From: Tetrastigma voinierianum
Lineage: Eukaryota; Streptophyta; Magnoliopsida; Vitales; Vitaceae
Reading direction: 5' to 3'
DNA length: 64,000 bases
Assembly (NCBI GenBank): GCA_016808115.1
Contig: JAEQBH010000294.1
Span: 1,364,001 to 1,428,000 of the forward strand
In this document: piece after piece, positions 45,559-57,720 of the stretch
Position numbering within the stretch: position 1 is the stretch's first letter
Layout: every line of letters begins with the position of its first letter
Position numbers and translations under genes: made by a program
Notes under the pieces: generated by a model
The model's database searches: none
What the model saw: only the letters and a program-made list of their open reading frames with translations
Told to the model about the DNA's origin: nothing

Positions 45559-47720
45559 AATTTCTAAACTAAAATGCTTTATCCCTTGCTAGAAAAGTAG
45601 TGAAGAAATTAGTTTGGTCCCTCAAACAAATAAGCTTAGAAAATTTTTAAGGACATTTTTTTGATTTATTCCATATTCTTTCATTCCACCCTTCGATATG
45701 TGGAATTTTAAGAGATATCACTATTATCAAACTTCAGCTTTCTAATGCAACGGCGCTATGCGCTTAATATAAAATTTCACAATCAATATTAATTACTTAT
45801 TTAATGTCTGTTCTCAGGTGTGTGTGCAGTCAATAACTTTTCAACTCTCATGTTGAATTTAGTTAATCTTCGGGAGTTTTCTTTGTGATCGCTTTTATCA
45901 AAGTCCCATTATTAGTTTTGTTTTTCATATTGATATCCACTAATGTAGGTAAATTCAACCTTCAAAATCAATGAGGTCTTTCGTGCTTCAGAATGTCAGC
46001 TTTAGTACTGGTAGATAATGGAAAAATTTAGGTTGTAAATTACCTGGGCCTATCTCTGTTTTTACATTGTTGCCTCCAACTTTCTTTCCTCCTTTTCTTT
46101 ATTCCTTTTCTCGATTCTCTCTCAATCTTAGCCTCGATTCCTCTTTTGAATTCTTTTATGGAATCACTCTCTCCATATGTACTTGATCTGCATATTTCTT
46201 GCTCCTTCTTAACTCCTTTGCTTTTATTTCTCTAAGATTTGAATATAATGTTTTGTCTTCTTAGGCTTTCTATTACTCTTAAAGAACTTTGGGCTAGCAA
46301 CTCCCATACCAGTTGGCATTAGGGTGCTAGGTGTTAAAACACCCCTACGAGCTTAATTGTTCAAGGGAAATAGGCCACAATACAAAACTTATTCCTTATT
46401 TCACTAAATTTTCCGCTTCTTACTTCTTCAACCCCTGTTTCAAAATTTGGAAATATTATTCCCCAAACTTGGTTTATTCTGAGTACAAACCCTTTTCTAA
46501 ACTAGAAACTCGGATAATTTTGCTCCTTTACTATGCTTGTCAAAAGTGGAAGGAATTTCAGTTTTCACTGTCAGTTATCAAGAAATACTTTATCAACAAA
46601 TCAGAACTAGAGGTCATGCTTAAGCATATTTCGAGGGTAGGCTTGGTGTACTAAGCCGCCAAGGATGGCCTATATCATTTCTTGTTGGTTGTTTTCACCC
46701 GCAGATTCGCCTCAATCAATAATCAAACAAGTTCTAGGATCGTGGACTCTAAATCCCCACTCTGCAAAGATAGCCCTACTCCCGCTAAAAGTTTCATAAG
46801 TTTTGTTGACCGATGAGGCTTATTCTTCAAGACTTGTACTTATTCACTGCCTACTTACATTATTTTTAACCAAGTATTTTTGTCCCCACAACAATAACCA
46901 ATTTTCCAATTTGCAACTAAAATCAATTTAAAAATATAATGCGGAATACTCCTAATTCCGCTCTTTATTCATGCCCCGATTTTGCAATTATTTGTGTTCA
47001 AGTTTAATTCCTAGTCAAACTCACTTCAACTAGTTCGTATTATGATATTTCTCAAAGATTTTCTCATTCTTGAACTAAATCCCACTGTTATTTTCCTGAA
47101 CTTAGTCACAAAAAAATTAATACTAAAATCAATCTGTGTACATTTTTCACAAATTTTTCTGTTTTATTCATGATGATAAATGCTGAGAATAACAATCAGT
47201 AGCGAGGAAGAGGAAGGATTAATCAACGGGAAGGTCTATTTTTTCTTTTTTTTTGAGGGAGGAGCAAAGATGCTTCTGGAGGATCCAGATCAAGGGTAGC
47301 CAAATGAGACGAATCGTGGAATTACGAAGTTCTCTTCTTCTTCGCTATTCTCCTTCGACCGTTTCTTCAAGGATCAATTCATCGCAGGATCAATCTTTGT
47401 TCGATCATCTGCCTCGTGCCTGGGCAGGTTCGCTGTGCTCCATTTCACTTCAGCGACTTCTAAAAATTCGAAAGATCATGGTTGCGATCAACCAAATTTT
47501 CAAGCCACTTTCTTCCTCAAGCGCATCTTTATCAATGCTTCGATCTCCTGGCCCTTCATCCTTTCAAAATCCTCGAACACGACATGCATAGGAACTAACC
47601 CTTGATCTTCCTCTCCTTAGTCTTGGCTTCTCGATCCGAATCCCTTCTTATGAGTTTTGGGGAGTCGAGAACTAAATTAACATACTGATTACTGCAGGGT
47701 TCGGTCTCATGGCTTAGCTT
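45559..47720. other. Element C 3' region, no gene recognised
   Basis: AT-rich between the post-integrase ORF and the 3' LTR. Open frames at 46331-46654 (+) and 47253-47591 (+) run against the element and look incidental. No clear purine tract is visible at the LTR edge (minus-strand TAGAAATT). Confidence 0.5.
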
Positions 47721-48023
47721 TTAACTTCTCTATAGATCTCACCTTTCCTCCATTTCCTTCTTAAATTTTCCCTCTCGATGCTCCAGATCTTTTTTCATCT
47801 CGCTTCTTCCCTTCTCGCTCTCATCTCTTCTTCCCAGCTGTTGATCTCTTCTTCCCATCTCGCCATGTACTTCTTTTCTCTTCTCGTTCATCTCTTCTTC
47901 CCAATGTTGATCCCTTCTCTTCAATTCTTTTTCATAAACCTCTTCTCCGAACTGAAGTGGGAGGTTCCATTTCTCTCTCTTTCTTCCATGCTCTTCCGAA
48001 TGAACCGAGCATTTCCATTATTC
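47721..48023 (-). pseudogene. Element C post-integrase ORF, coiled-coil C-terminal part
   Basis: The frame 47739-47924 is rich in E, K and R with a repeating EMGRRDQQLGRRDE / EMKKDLEHREG pattern, a clear coiled coil. Its N-terminal continuation lies beyond the D2 insertion at 52055-53346. Plant Athila-type elements often carry such an extra ORF after pol. Its function is unknown. Confidence 0.6.
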
Positions 48024-51000
48024 GACATTACCCCGGGCCCTTAGAAGTACTCACGCCTCGAATCCCGTACTCGACCCGTATCGCGATCCGAACTGTCGGA
48101 CGCCGGCGGATCAACACGGACTCTACCCGATTTTTGATTTTTTTGGCTTTGTTTAAAATGTGACCGCATCTGCGTACAACAACATCTTATAATGTGTAAT
48201 CAAAAGAACTACCACCGAGTGGTGTGTCCATCAAAATCTATACACATATAACTGAGTCCCACTACATACAAAACTGAACATTTATGTTTACAAATCGTAG
48301 CGCTGAATCTCCATATGTGGGGTAAACCTCACAAGTGTGTTAGCTCACCAGATACATGTTTACCAGATGTCTTCCACACCTACACTGACAAACTGCTGCT
48401 TCTTCATTAGTGGAAGCATTTATAACTTATTCTCGATGCAGCGCCACGCATTTATCGATCCAAGATGCTACGGCAGCGTAAAAACAAGATATCAAATCAT
48501 CATGAATTCATAATCCAATATATAACAGGTCGGATCATATTCAGCAAACTTATTAAGGCAATGAAGGCGCATCCACCTGTCTCTTCATATGCATCACAAC
48601 CCTCTCAAGTTTCAAGTCTCCCCAAAATGACACATATTCAAACTTCGTCGACCGATATCATCTCCTCATATGGATGTACATATTTATACTTCTTCGCATT
48701 CTTTATAAACCATGGTCGAATCTCATACACATATTTCAGATTGTATATTTATCATGTAATTCATACTCCTATCTTATCTCAGACTGTCTCGATCTCCTAG
48801 GGAGTTACATAACTTGCGCTATACGTAACTTATACTTATCACGCACTTATGTTCATTCAAAATTCTAGGAGTTACGTAATCCTATTCTCCCCTACCTGAG
48901 CTACACTTGTTCCCCGAGGGTCTTCGCAGGCAATCACTGCAGATCACGAACGCATACCTGGATTTGCGAACTTAATTCATACGTGGCGCCAGAAGTACTC
49001 ACGGAACTTATACCCGATCTTACGGAGCACATAATCGGGTTCATGCCGTAATCCTGACATGTATTTCAGATCTTATACATGTCTTATGTATGATATACTT
49101 ATATTACCGCTACGAGTACCCGATGCTACTAACTTATACGTATGTTATCGAGACAAGAGTACTGCTCACAGAATTTGGCATGTATACTTTAATCTGGTCA
49201 TGGTTACGTGACTTATCGACATCGGATGTAATTTATTCGTGATACGGGCCTATCGACACAGAGTACCCAGAGGGTACCGCAGTACGTATCGATACAGTGA
49301 TAGAACTTATTCAAATACGGGAGTACTAGTAAGTACTACGTAACTTATTCGTGATACTCTGACTTATCGACGCAGGAGTTATCACTATGGGTACCCGTGA
49401 GGTACTACAAAAGATCAACTGCAGATGCAATGCAACAGCATCCACTAAATACGAGTACCCGTGGGTACTACGTAACATTTTCAGATACAGAGTACCCGTG
49501 AGGTACTGGCTGCACTTTATTCAAATACAGGAGTACCCGCAGCATTCACGCACCTTATTCGATACGTGAGTACCCGTAGGTACCGCAGTAATCCGACCGA
49601 GCGGCAAGACGTAACTTATTCAGGTACTTCCGGACTTATCGATACGTGAGTACCCGTAGGTACTACGTAACGGATCGATCGTGACTTGTCGATACAGAGT
49701 ACCCGCCAGAGGTACTACGTAGTAACGCACGTATCAGATCTGTCGATGGGAGTACCCGTAGGTACCACAGACGTAATCGATAAAAACGTAACTTATTCGC
49801 ATTCTGAGTACCCGTAGGTACTACGTAACTTAATCATCACGTGAGTACCCGTAGGTACTACAAAAACTTATTCAGATTCGTGAGCACTGCAGTGCACTGG
49901 CTGCGACTTATACAGATGCAGAGTACCCATAGTAATTACGTAATCCTAATCAGAGACAGGAGTACCCGTAGTACTATGTTGTTTATACAGATATTAGAGT
50001 ACCCGCAGGGTACTGGCGGCAACGTGCATCGATACGTATCCCATAGCGACAGCAGGAGTACCCGTAGGGTACTACGTAATCTTATACAGAGATGCAATTG
50101 ACTGTATACGTGAAGTACCCGTAGGTACTGGCGCAGCTTAATCATATACAGGAGTGGCCCGTAGGTACTACAGAGCCAAATCGAGACAGAGTACCCGTAG
50201 GTACTCACAGATCTTATTCGCAGACAAGAGTGCCCTGTAGGTACTAGCTGCACGTATACGAGGTACATTCGGATCTACACTTATTCTATTCAGTCTTATC
50301 ATATGTCCTGTCCCGACCGCCTGTACTAATTATAAGAATGAGTAGGACGCAGTACAATAAGTACCTGAAGGTATGATACAAAGATCGTGCCATAGCACTG
50401 AGCGTGAGTACCTAAGTATTAAACAGAGTGCCGTAGCACTAATCAGACGTGAGTGCCGTGAGCACCAATCAAGACGCCCACTCATTCATTCTTGATACTA
50501 GTAGTCATATGATCATATGTCTTTCATATATTCTTTTTCCTCTGTAAATCACCTTACTCATAAATCGAATCACTCCAATCGATCATCTAAATCCTCAAGT
50601 TATGGCATTTTCATGCCAACTAGCCTGCTTACCGATTTTACCGAGGGACAGATTGAAAGGTTTATTTCCTTCCTGTGCCTTGTCTTGATATTTGACACTG
50701 ATCTTTGTACTCCTTTTTTAAAGATAAGATATTAAGGGTTCTATTCCAACCTGAATCACCCAAACTGAGTACGGAATCTCCAAGATACGTCCAAACAACT
50801 CCTACTACGCTATGATCAACTGATGCAGGAAATGGGCTTCTGCACATAGCCTCACTTTGAGGGATTTTCGACCACTTAGAGTCAGAATTTGGAGATACAT
50901 TCTCCTTAAAGTTTGGTTCTCCTTGAAGTCTATTTTTTACGTAGCCACTTGAATCACCTCAAATCGATAAGAAAATGAGGAAGTTATGGCCAAAATACGA

Positions 51001-52054
51001 AAACTCCGGCCGAAACCTAGTGTGTCCGTATCAGTCCTACCGGTGTGACTTAAGTTCTACCTAGACTTGGCCAAAAATGACCGTAATCGAGTTCTACCGG
51101 TAGTGGACTCAAGTTCTACCGGTAGGAGACACTCTGAATGTCCGTAATGTGTGTTTTCACATTTTTTCCATACTTGTGATCCCCAATCACTTCTACACTT
51201 CAAACACACATCAAAACAATTCCAAATTCATCTTGGAATCTCTTTTCTATTCAATTCATCTCTCAAATTTATATCTTTCTTCAAAAACTCCTTCATGGAT
51301 TTCTTCCAAAACCCATCTAATATGGGTTGAGAACTCACATGGCCAAACAAGATGATAGAGGACGGGGTTAGGTTTATTCTAAACCCTAACTCAATTACTT
51401 CCTATTAACTATAGATTCATCCTCCAAGAGAGGATTTCCTCATGAGCTACTTGTGCCATATGGGGTTTTACCTAATCTTACTTGACATAAATTTTGGGTT
51501 AAGATGAAACCCTAACAAAAACCCTAGATTTGGGCAAGAGGATAACCATCAAAGCATGGAAATTCATGCATAATCTCATAGGATTCTTAAACAAGGTGAG
51601 TTTCCATACCAAAATCCAAGCATCCATACCTTTGGCTTGCTCTTGGCTCCTCCTTCTTCTCTTCCTCTTCCTCCTCTTTCTTTTTCTTCCTCTTCAATGC
51701 TGAAGCTCCCCCAAAATGAGACCAATTTGGTCTTTAAATCCAGATTTTGTTAGGCCTTGTCAAGCATCTAAAATAACCCATTTTTGGGTTAACTCTATCA
51801 TAATTACATTTTGTCCCCAACTAATGGCCAATTGTATTTCAATTTCTTTTATTTCATTTTGGCCCTCAAATCTTGCCAACTATGACTTTTAAGCCCCCTT
51901 TTGGACTAATACAAAATCGCCCTTGTTTTATAACTTTCCCGGTCTCTCGTTTCCTGGCTTCGCTCGTTTCCGGTTTCGCATTAACTTATGGCAGTCAAAT
52001 TGAAGCACAATGCCTAACATGCCGAAAACAACTAGGTATATTTCGGGTGTTACA
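48024..52054 (-). mobile_element. Solo LTR D2 inserted in element C
   Basis: The reverse-complement counterpart of D1 (25728-29579). The right edge GGGTGTTACA is clear. The left edge (CGACATTACCCC, about 48024) is blurred, so a target duplication could not be confirmed (GCTTT follows on the right, AGCATTT precedes on the left). No coding sequence. Strand is relative to D1. Confidence 0.82.
48880..50480. repeat. GTACCCGTAGGTAC array in D2
   Basis: Units of about 45-60 bases carry GAGTACCCGTAGGTACTACG, then TAACTTATTC and GATAC/CAGATAC. GTACC-CGTA-GGTAC is a perfect inverted repeat with a 4-base loop (for example 49570-49583). More than 20 units are present, regular between 49380 and 50240 and decayed outside. 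Confidence 0.92.
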
Positions 52055-53346
52055 GCTTTCACGAGTTCTACGAAATCATTCCTTATAGGGGAGAGCTGGC
52101 CGAGTGGGGTTGAAATATTAGGCTTCTATCTTCTTGCTCTATCCTGCAAAAACATAAAAGTATTCCCTTCTTGATGTGCTTTTAAGATTTTCTTCTTCTT
52201 GCTGCCACTAGAATGGTGCCTTCTTCACGTATTGCATTTTCATTTTCATCCCTTGAATGTTTCTACTATGACCCCTTTTCTTTGATTCTTTGGCCTTGCT
52301 TACTCCGTCAGGGTGAGGTAGTGAAATCTTTGGGCACTCTCTTCTTCTTCTTCTTTAAGTTCCCTTCACACCGACCTAATACATAGCCTTGTGATGGTTG
52401 CTGGGTGAGGGATCAAACCCCTTTTATTACCTTCATGATACCTCATTATAGAATTTTCAATAACTGTTCCAGCATCAATCTTGTACCCCTTCAGCATAGC
52501 ATAGAGAAGGATTGCTTCTTGTTCTCTTACTGTGCAGACGTGCTTGGTAGGGACCATAACAGATGCTAGGAAGTAAAACCACACTTTGGCCTCTTCTGTC
52601 AAATCTCCCCTGCTCAGGGTCTTTTGCTCTCCTTTTCCTTTCTTCCACCGCCCTTTACGTTTATTAATTTTCTACTCAATCTTCTCACGGTTAGGGTTGT
52701 TCATCAGCTTCTTGAATTTTGATCCATTCTTCTGCCCTTCCATTCCATACATCTCATTAATAGTCTTTGCTCCATAAGGCACCCAAACTCCTCTGACATA
52801 AACAGAGTTCTCCTTCCTCCCAACCAGATTGGAGTAAAATTCTCGGACAACTGCTGCATAACCAGACTTTTGATGTTTGCAGAATTCTCCCCACCCTCTT
52901 TGCTCTATTAATTCCTTGAAAGGTGAGATGAGTTGGCTGAAGCCTCTTTCTCCTACAAATCCGCCTCTAGCATAATTGCTTTTTCAGACGGAGAAAGCTT
53001 CTTCTAGAACGAACTGCAAATAATATATCTTTGCTCTTCTTTGTCTTTCTTTTCCCTTTTTCCTCTGTTGTTTTGTAACTGGTTGAACTTCTGGTTGTTC
53101 CGACGGCATGTTCTCCCTTTCAGGTTCCAAATGAACTTCCCCTTCGGTTTGAGTATACTCCTCCATGATTTTGCTCAGATTTGGGATGAGGGTTGAAGAT
53201 TCGGCCATTAGAGAAATCGGAAGGTTTTTAGGAAGAAGTTCGGATTTAGGGTTTGCAAGAATTGAGAACCAAAGAATATGCGAAGATGAAAGGTTGTATT
53301 TGCTTGAGAAGGAGATGGTAGTGGAGGAGTTTCCAGCCGGTTGCAA
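52055..53346 (-). pseudogene. Element C post-integrase ORF, N-terminal part (putative plant transposon protein)
   Basis: The frame 52984-53346 includes an acidic, basic-ended segment (KQQRKKGKERQRRAK). The frame 52366-52602 reads EAKVWFYFLASVMVPTKHV, AILLYAMLKGYKIDAGTVI and PATITRLC. These are the conserved blocks of the plant retrotransposon protein family often annotated as putative plant transposon protein. It lies 3' of integrase in minus orientation, where Athila-type elements carry an env-like or unknown ORF. No membrane segment is evident. D2 separates it from its coiled-coil end at 47721-48023. Confidence 0.7.
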
Positions 53347-53389
53347 TTCAATTATTATGTTGGGCTCTTTATTACTTCATTTATTTGGC

Positions 53390-53765
53390 GTTTGTCGCGA
53401 CTTTAATTTGTTTGCGATTGTGTCTTTAATCATTAAATTTAGGGCAAAATTAAAAGCTGCCCAGCTGGCATACTTGTCTCTGATGTCATGACTTATTCTT
53501 GTTTGTCGCGACATAAATGCGCTATCAGGAGGACCAATTTATCATCAGGCTGCGACATCAGGTATTTTATGACATAGTTGAGTTGTCGTGACCCTCACCA
53601 CTCTTTTGAAGGATTGTTCTTATCGCGACCCAAATGTTCTGTCGCGACCTCAATTTGTCGCGACTAAAATCTGGTCGCGACTTGTGCCCTTGTTCTTCCT
53701 TCATCTTGACTAAGTTGCGACCTCAACTTATGTCGCGACATAAAATCTAGTCGCGACTTAATTCT
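53390..53765. repeat. GTCGCGAC repeats inside element C
   Basis: GTCGCGAC and close variants occur about ten times, several followed by CTCA or ATAA (for example TGTCGCGACCTCAATTTGTC near 53650). The same word as in the C LTRs, placed between the post-integrase ORF and integrase. Confidence 0.88.
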
Positions 53766-54380
53766 GCCTAAATTTGATGATCGGGCGGCTTTCATTCATA
53801 TGTTGCATTCTTAGCATCCATTTAATCATTCCCACCTGGCAATTGAAAAATGCATTTTATTCGATTTTCACGGAGACTTTTATGTAGGGAGAAAGTACTC
53901 CCTTTTGAGTTGCTTTGTCACGTGAAGTGCTAAATAGTTGCGGAGTTTGTTCCTTCGCTGAGCCATTTGATTCTTCATATGCATATTGTAACAATTCCAA
54001 AAAGAAGTTAAAATTAATGCAGTACTAACCTAGCAATTTCTAACTCGTCATGACTAAGAACTAAAAATTTTCAAAAAGCGCGTAATAATTAAAAAAAAAT
54101 TTGAAGTCTATATAAAGAAACTAAAAAATCTATATGGGTTGCACTCCCATGGTACTCCGTTTGAGTCTTTAAATTTGGACTAGCTGTTTTTAAGCTTTCT
54201 CTCAATTCACCAGATTGGAGTTCTTATTTTCTTTCTCCTGTCTTTGAGATAGTGTTTTGATCTTTGCCCGTTAACTTTGAATTCTTCCCGGCATCGATCT
54301 GAGTATTCTTGCTCCAAAGATAGTATTTGACACCAACGTATATGGTCCACTCATTTGATTTCAGCTTCACTGGAAATAAT
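53766..54380. other. Element C, non-coding interval after integrase
   Basis: AT-rich, no recognised ORF. Lies between the integrase end and the GTCGCGAC repeats. Confidence 0.45.
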
Positions 54381-54384
54381 CTTA

Positions 54385-55200
54385 ATCTGAGTTAAATAGC
54401 GAGGAACCTTATCCCACATACGAACTCTTTCCTCAGAATCCTTTGATCATGCCATTTCTTTGTCTTGTCCTTGTATATTCTAGCATTGTCATAGGCTTTG
54501 TTTCTCAGTTCTTCCAGTTCATTTAGTTGGAGAAGTCTCTCTTCCTTTGCAATCTTGAAATCGAAGTTCAGCTGTTTGATGGCCCACATGGCTTTGTATT
54601 CCAGTTCAAGAGGGAGGTGACATGGTTTTCCAAAGACAAATGCGTATTGGGGACATTCCGATGGGAGTTTAAACGATCCTGTATGCATGTGCATCATGAA
54701 GCTTCAAAAGACCAATCTTTCTGCTAGAACTCACGGTCTTTTCGAATTTTTCTTCTTTCTCACGATTGGAAATTTCGGCTTGCCCACGTTTGTTTGAGGA
54801 TGATAAGCTAAGCTCATAATGTGTTTGATACCATATCTGCTCATGAGTTTGTCAAACACCTTATTTTCAAAATGGCTTCCCCCATCACTGATTACAGTTC
54901 TGGGTGTCCCAAATCTGCTGAGAATATTTCTTTGTAAAAACCCTGTTGTATTGGCATCATTCTTAGAGACAGCTGTAACACACCCGTTTGATACATAATC
55001 CACGGTACGGGAGTATGTATATATTTCCAAATGGCTGGAAAGGCCCATAAGATTCATTCCCATACATCAAACAATTGCACCACCAGGATACCTTGCAAGG
55101 GCATCTCATGCCTTTTCAGCGTATTTCCCATTCTTTGGCATTGATGCTTTAACTTTACCCATTAACGGTCCTTAAAATTGTAGGCGGTAAAATCTATTGG
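54385..55200 (-). pseudogene. Element C integrase
   Basis: The frame 54731-55063 reads NDANTTGFLQRNILSRFGTP, DGGSHFENKVFDKLMSRYGI and YHPQTN, the Athila-type integrase core with one DDE aspartate in DGGSHF. The DYVS(K/N)-type lead-in (DYVSNGCV in place of DYVSKWVEA) is shifted. The frame 54392-54697 gives the C-terminal part [40 protein letters not shown] and KKWHDQRI. The stretch with QAEISNREIK and the catalytic glutamate is missing at about 54700-54740, where the frames break. Confidence 0.9.
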
Positions 55201-57000
55201 AGAATTTGTGATTTGTTTTATCTCTATGAGTGTCCTGTAAGGTGATGCATGACATTCTTGTAAAAATCTTGCTTTGCTCACTTCTGAGTACCACATCTCC
55301 TTATAATCGGATCATTTCCTCTTTTAAATGAATATGAATCATCCGGATGTAATTACTGTGTCAGTCCTTAACTTTTTCTCTGTTTGGTGGCTGAATTTTG
55401 GTGGCATAATTCCTGACTACGAAATTCCCTGTGCTCCGACATACCCGGGGTGATTAGATTGTATTGAAATAGCTCATCTGGAAAATTTTATTTATTCTAT
55501 TTCCTTTTCTTGTCTGGAGTGGTTTCCCTCTACTCTTGCCAGTGATCGGCTATCCACATTATCCTTGCCCTTCTGTCTTTAATTTCTAAATCAAATTCTG
55601 CAACAATAATACCCACTTGATCAATCTTGGCACCTTAACTCTTTGCCATTAAATATTTTAATTGTTGCATGATCGGTGTGTATAACAACATAGGACCCAA
55701 AATATATGGCTGAATTTTTCACATGCAAACAACATTACCCGACATCTCCTTTTCGAGTGGTAAGAGTAATTTTCTTGTGCTTCATTAAAGGTTTTGCTAG
55801 CATAGTAGATGGCCTTGAACACTTTTTCATCTTCTGTCCCAATCTGGCTCCATTTAAAATCGCGGCATCGCCTGTGATCTCAAATTCTACATTCAATCTT
55901 GGTTTTACCATGATGGGAGCTTACATAGTCTGGATTTGATTTCTTCAAATGCTTTGGCGGGTTCATGAAATGAAACTTACTATCTTTCTCCGGCCAATGC
56001 ATAGTGAGTGCAGCAATTTTTGAAATCTGCGATAAATCTTCTATAAAATCCATGTCATAAGAAACTTACGATTCCCTTGGCTTGTAGTGGGTGGCATTAG
56101 GTCTCTTATAATTGAAACTTTTGCTTGGTCTACTTCAAGCCCTGCTGTAGAAACCATGTGCCCCAAGACAATCCCTTTTGTAACCATAAAATAGCATTTT
56201 CCCAATTATTTAGATTTTTGTCTTTGCACCTTTGAAATCTGTCCCAGGTTATGCGAGGCATTGTTCAAGCTGGATCCATACCTTTGTAAATCAGCCATGA
56301 AGATCTCCATAACACTAATACCTTTAGATCATAAAATATAGACATCATACATCTTTGGAAGGTCTGAGGCATTGCAGTCCAGATGACATTCTTAAGCGAA
56401 AAATGCAAAATGGGTATAAAGTAGTTTCTCTGATCTTAGTCTTGATAGTATTTAGTTATATCTAAATCCATCAGCAAAAAATGAGGTGTCACGCCCAGCA
56501 CATCCGACATTTGATCGATGAAGGTAAAAATGATCGCTACGGTTCACGATATTCAATTTTTACGTAGTCGATACAAACCCTCCATCTTGTCACAGTTCTT
56601 ATAGGAATAAGTTCATTCTTTTCATTTCGATTCTGATGAATCCACCTTTCTTGGGAACCATGTCTTGGAGCTTACCTAGAGCGCCGATATAGCATATATA
56701 AAACACTGCATTTAACCATTTGAACTTCTTTTAAATGACTTCTTTCATGGTAGGTTCGGCCTCCTTTGATGCTCAGCGAAGTTTTGCATTATCTTCGGTG
56801 ATATTTTGTGCATACGAATGGGGGCGATACCCTTGGATCTTGATTGACCCAATGTCGCTTCCTTGTATTTTCTCAGAAATTACCGTGACTTACGTTCTTC
56901 GGCTTTAGTCGTCTGGTGATATGATAAGCGGTTTTTCCTTCCTGGCTGCAAAACTCATATTTGAATGGTTGGGCAACTCCTTGATGTTAACCCATACGCA
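55201..57000 (-). pseudogene. Element C reverse transcriptase and RNase H, heavily frameshifted
   Basis: On the minus strand, segments near 56560-56640 read MNLFL(P)IRTVT.WRVCIDYVK, matching the RT block around NELIPTRTVTGWRVCIDYRK. Near 56130-56190 they read LGAHGFYSRA. These agree with Athila-type RT in order. The catalytic IDD/MDD block is not readable. RNase H is expected at 55300-55900 but not resolved. Confidence 0.65.
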
Positions 57001-57720
57001 CTAGTTTCATGCCCATGAGTTTCTTTGTGTCGGCTGCTCCTTCACCTTGATTGTTTTCATTTATACTTGAAATTGTTTCGGTATTAAGCAAGGAATTTGA
57101 AGGTAGAAACTTCACAATCAAAGCTCTCGAGTCTTGAAAATTCATCACCGATTTCATTGATAGGATTTTGAATGATACAATCGAGAATTCACTTCATCAT
57201 TGAGAAGGCTATTGCTTCTTACGACCATCTATTTATCTTCCCTACACATTAGGATGTTCCCGAACTCTATTAATATTAAAATACCTTTAGCCATTCAACT
57301 CACGAGTGTCGGTTCACCTTTAAATCGTCGATAAAGCGACTCACATTTGCTAAGAAAGGTCTTCCCGGCATGAGAGGAACTTGAGGATCTTCCTCCATCT
57401 GCATGATAACAAAATGCTGGGAAAATGAATTTCCCAGCCTTGAGCGAGTACATCTTCGAGTGCCCTCTTGGATTTGTGCAGTGATCTATCGACCATCAGT
57501 AAAGTAATTCTTGCATTTGGGGTTAGTTCCCCGAACTAAGTCTACGTACAAGCGATAGAGGCATCAAGTTTATACTTGCTCGAGTCACATAAAGCTTTCT
57601 TGAACTCCACATTTCCACATAGAGCAGGGAATAGTGAAAGCGCCGAGTCTTTCATCTTTCTTTGGGAGCTTACGTAGGATAATAGCCTTGCATGGGACGG
57701 TCGGGGTCTTATCATTTCCC
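57001..57720 (-). pseudogene. Element C protease
   Basis: Minus-strand frames give RITLLMVDRSLHKSKRALEDVLAQ (57450-57520) and, across shifts, MQMEEDPQVPLMPGRPFLA (57345-57405). These are the conserved C-terminal half of Athila-type protease. The LLDLGAS active site should lie near 57600 (a LDSSKYKLDAS-like remnant) but is damaged. Confidence 0.7.

Noticed and set aside
47253..47591. 112-codon plus-strand ORF, Ser/Arg rich
   Set aside because: It lies inside the 3' region of element C, against the element's strand, with no recognisable motif, promoter or conservation cue. It is best seen as incidental.
49380..50260. Regular direct repeats that could suggest a CRISPR array
   Set aside because: Units and spacers are both repetitive and degenerate, lie within a plant LTR, and have matching copies in D1. 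There is no cas gene or prokaryotic context.
52984..53346. Viral-type envelope gene after pol of element C
   Set aside because: No signal peptide, membrane segment or cleavage site is visible. The neighbouring blocks fit the plant transposon protein family instead.
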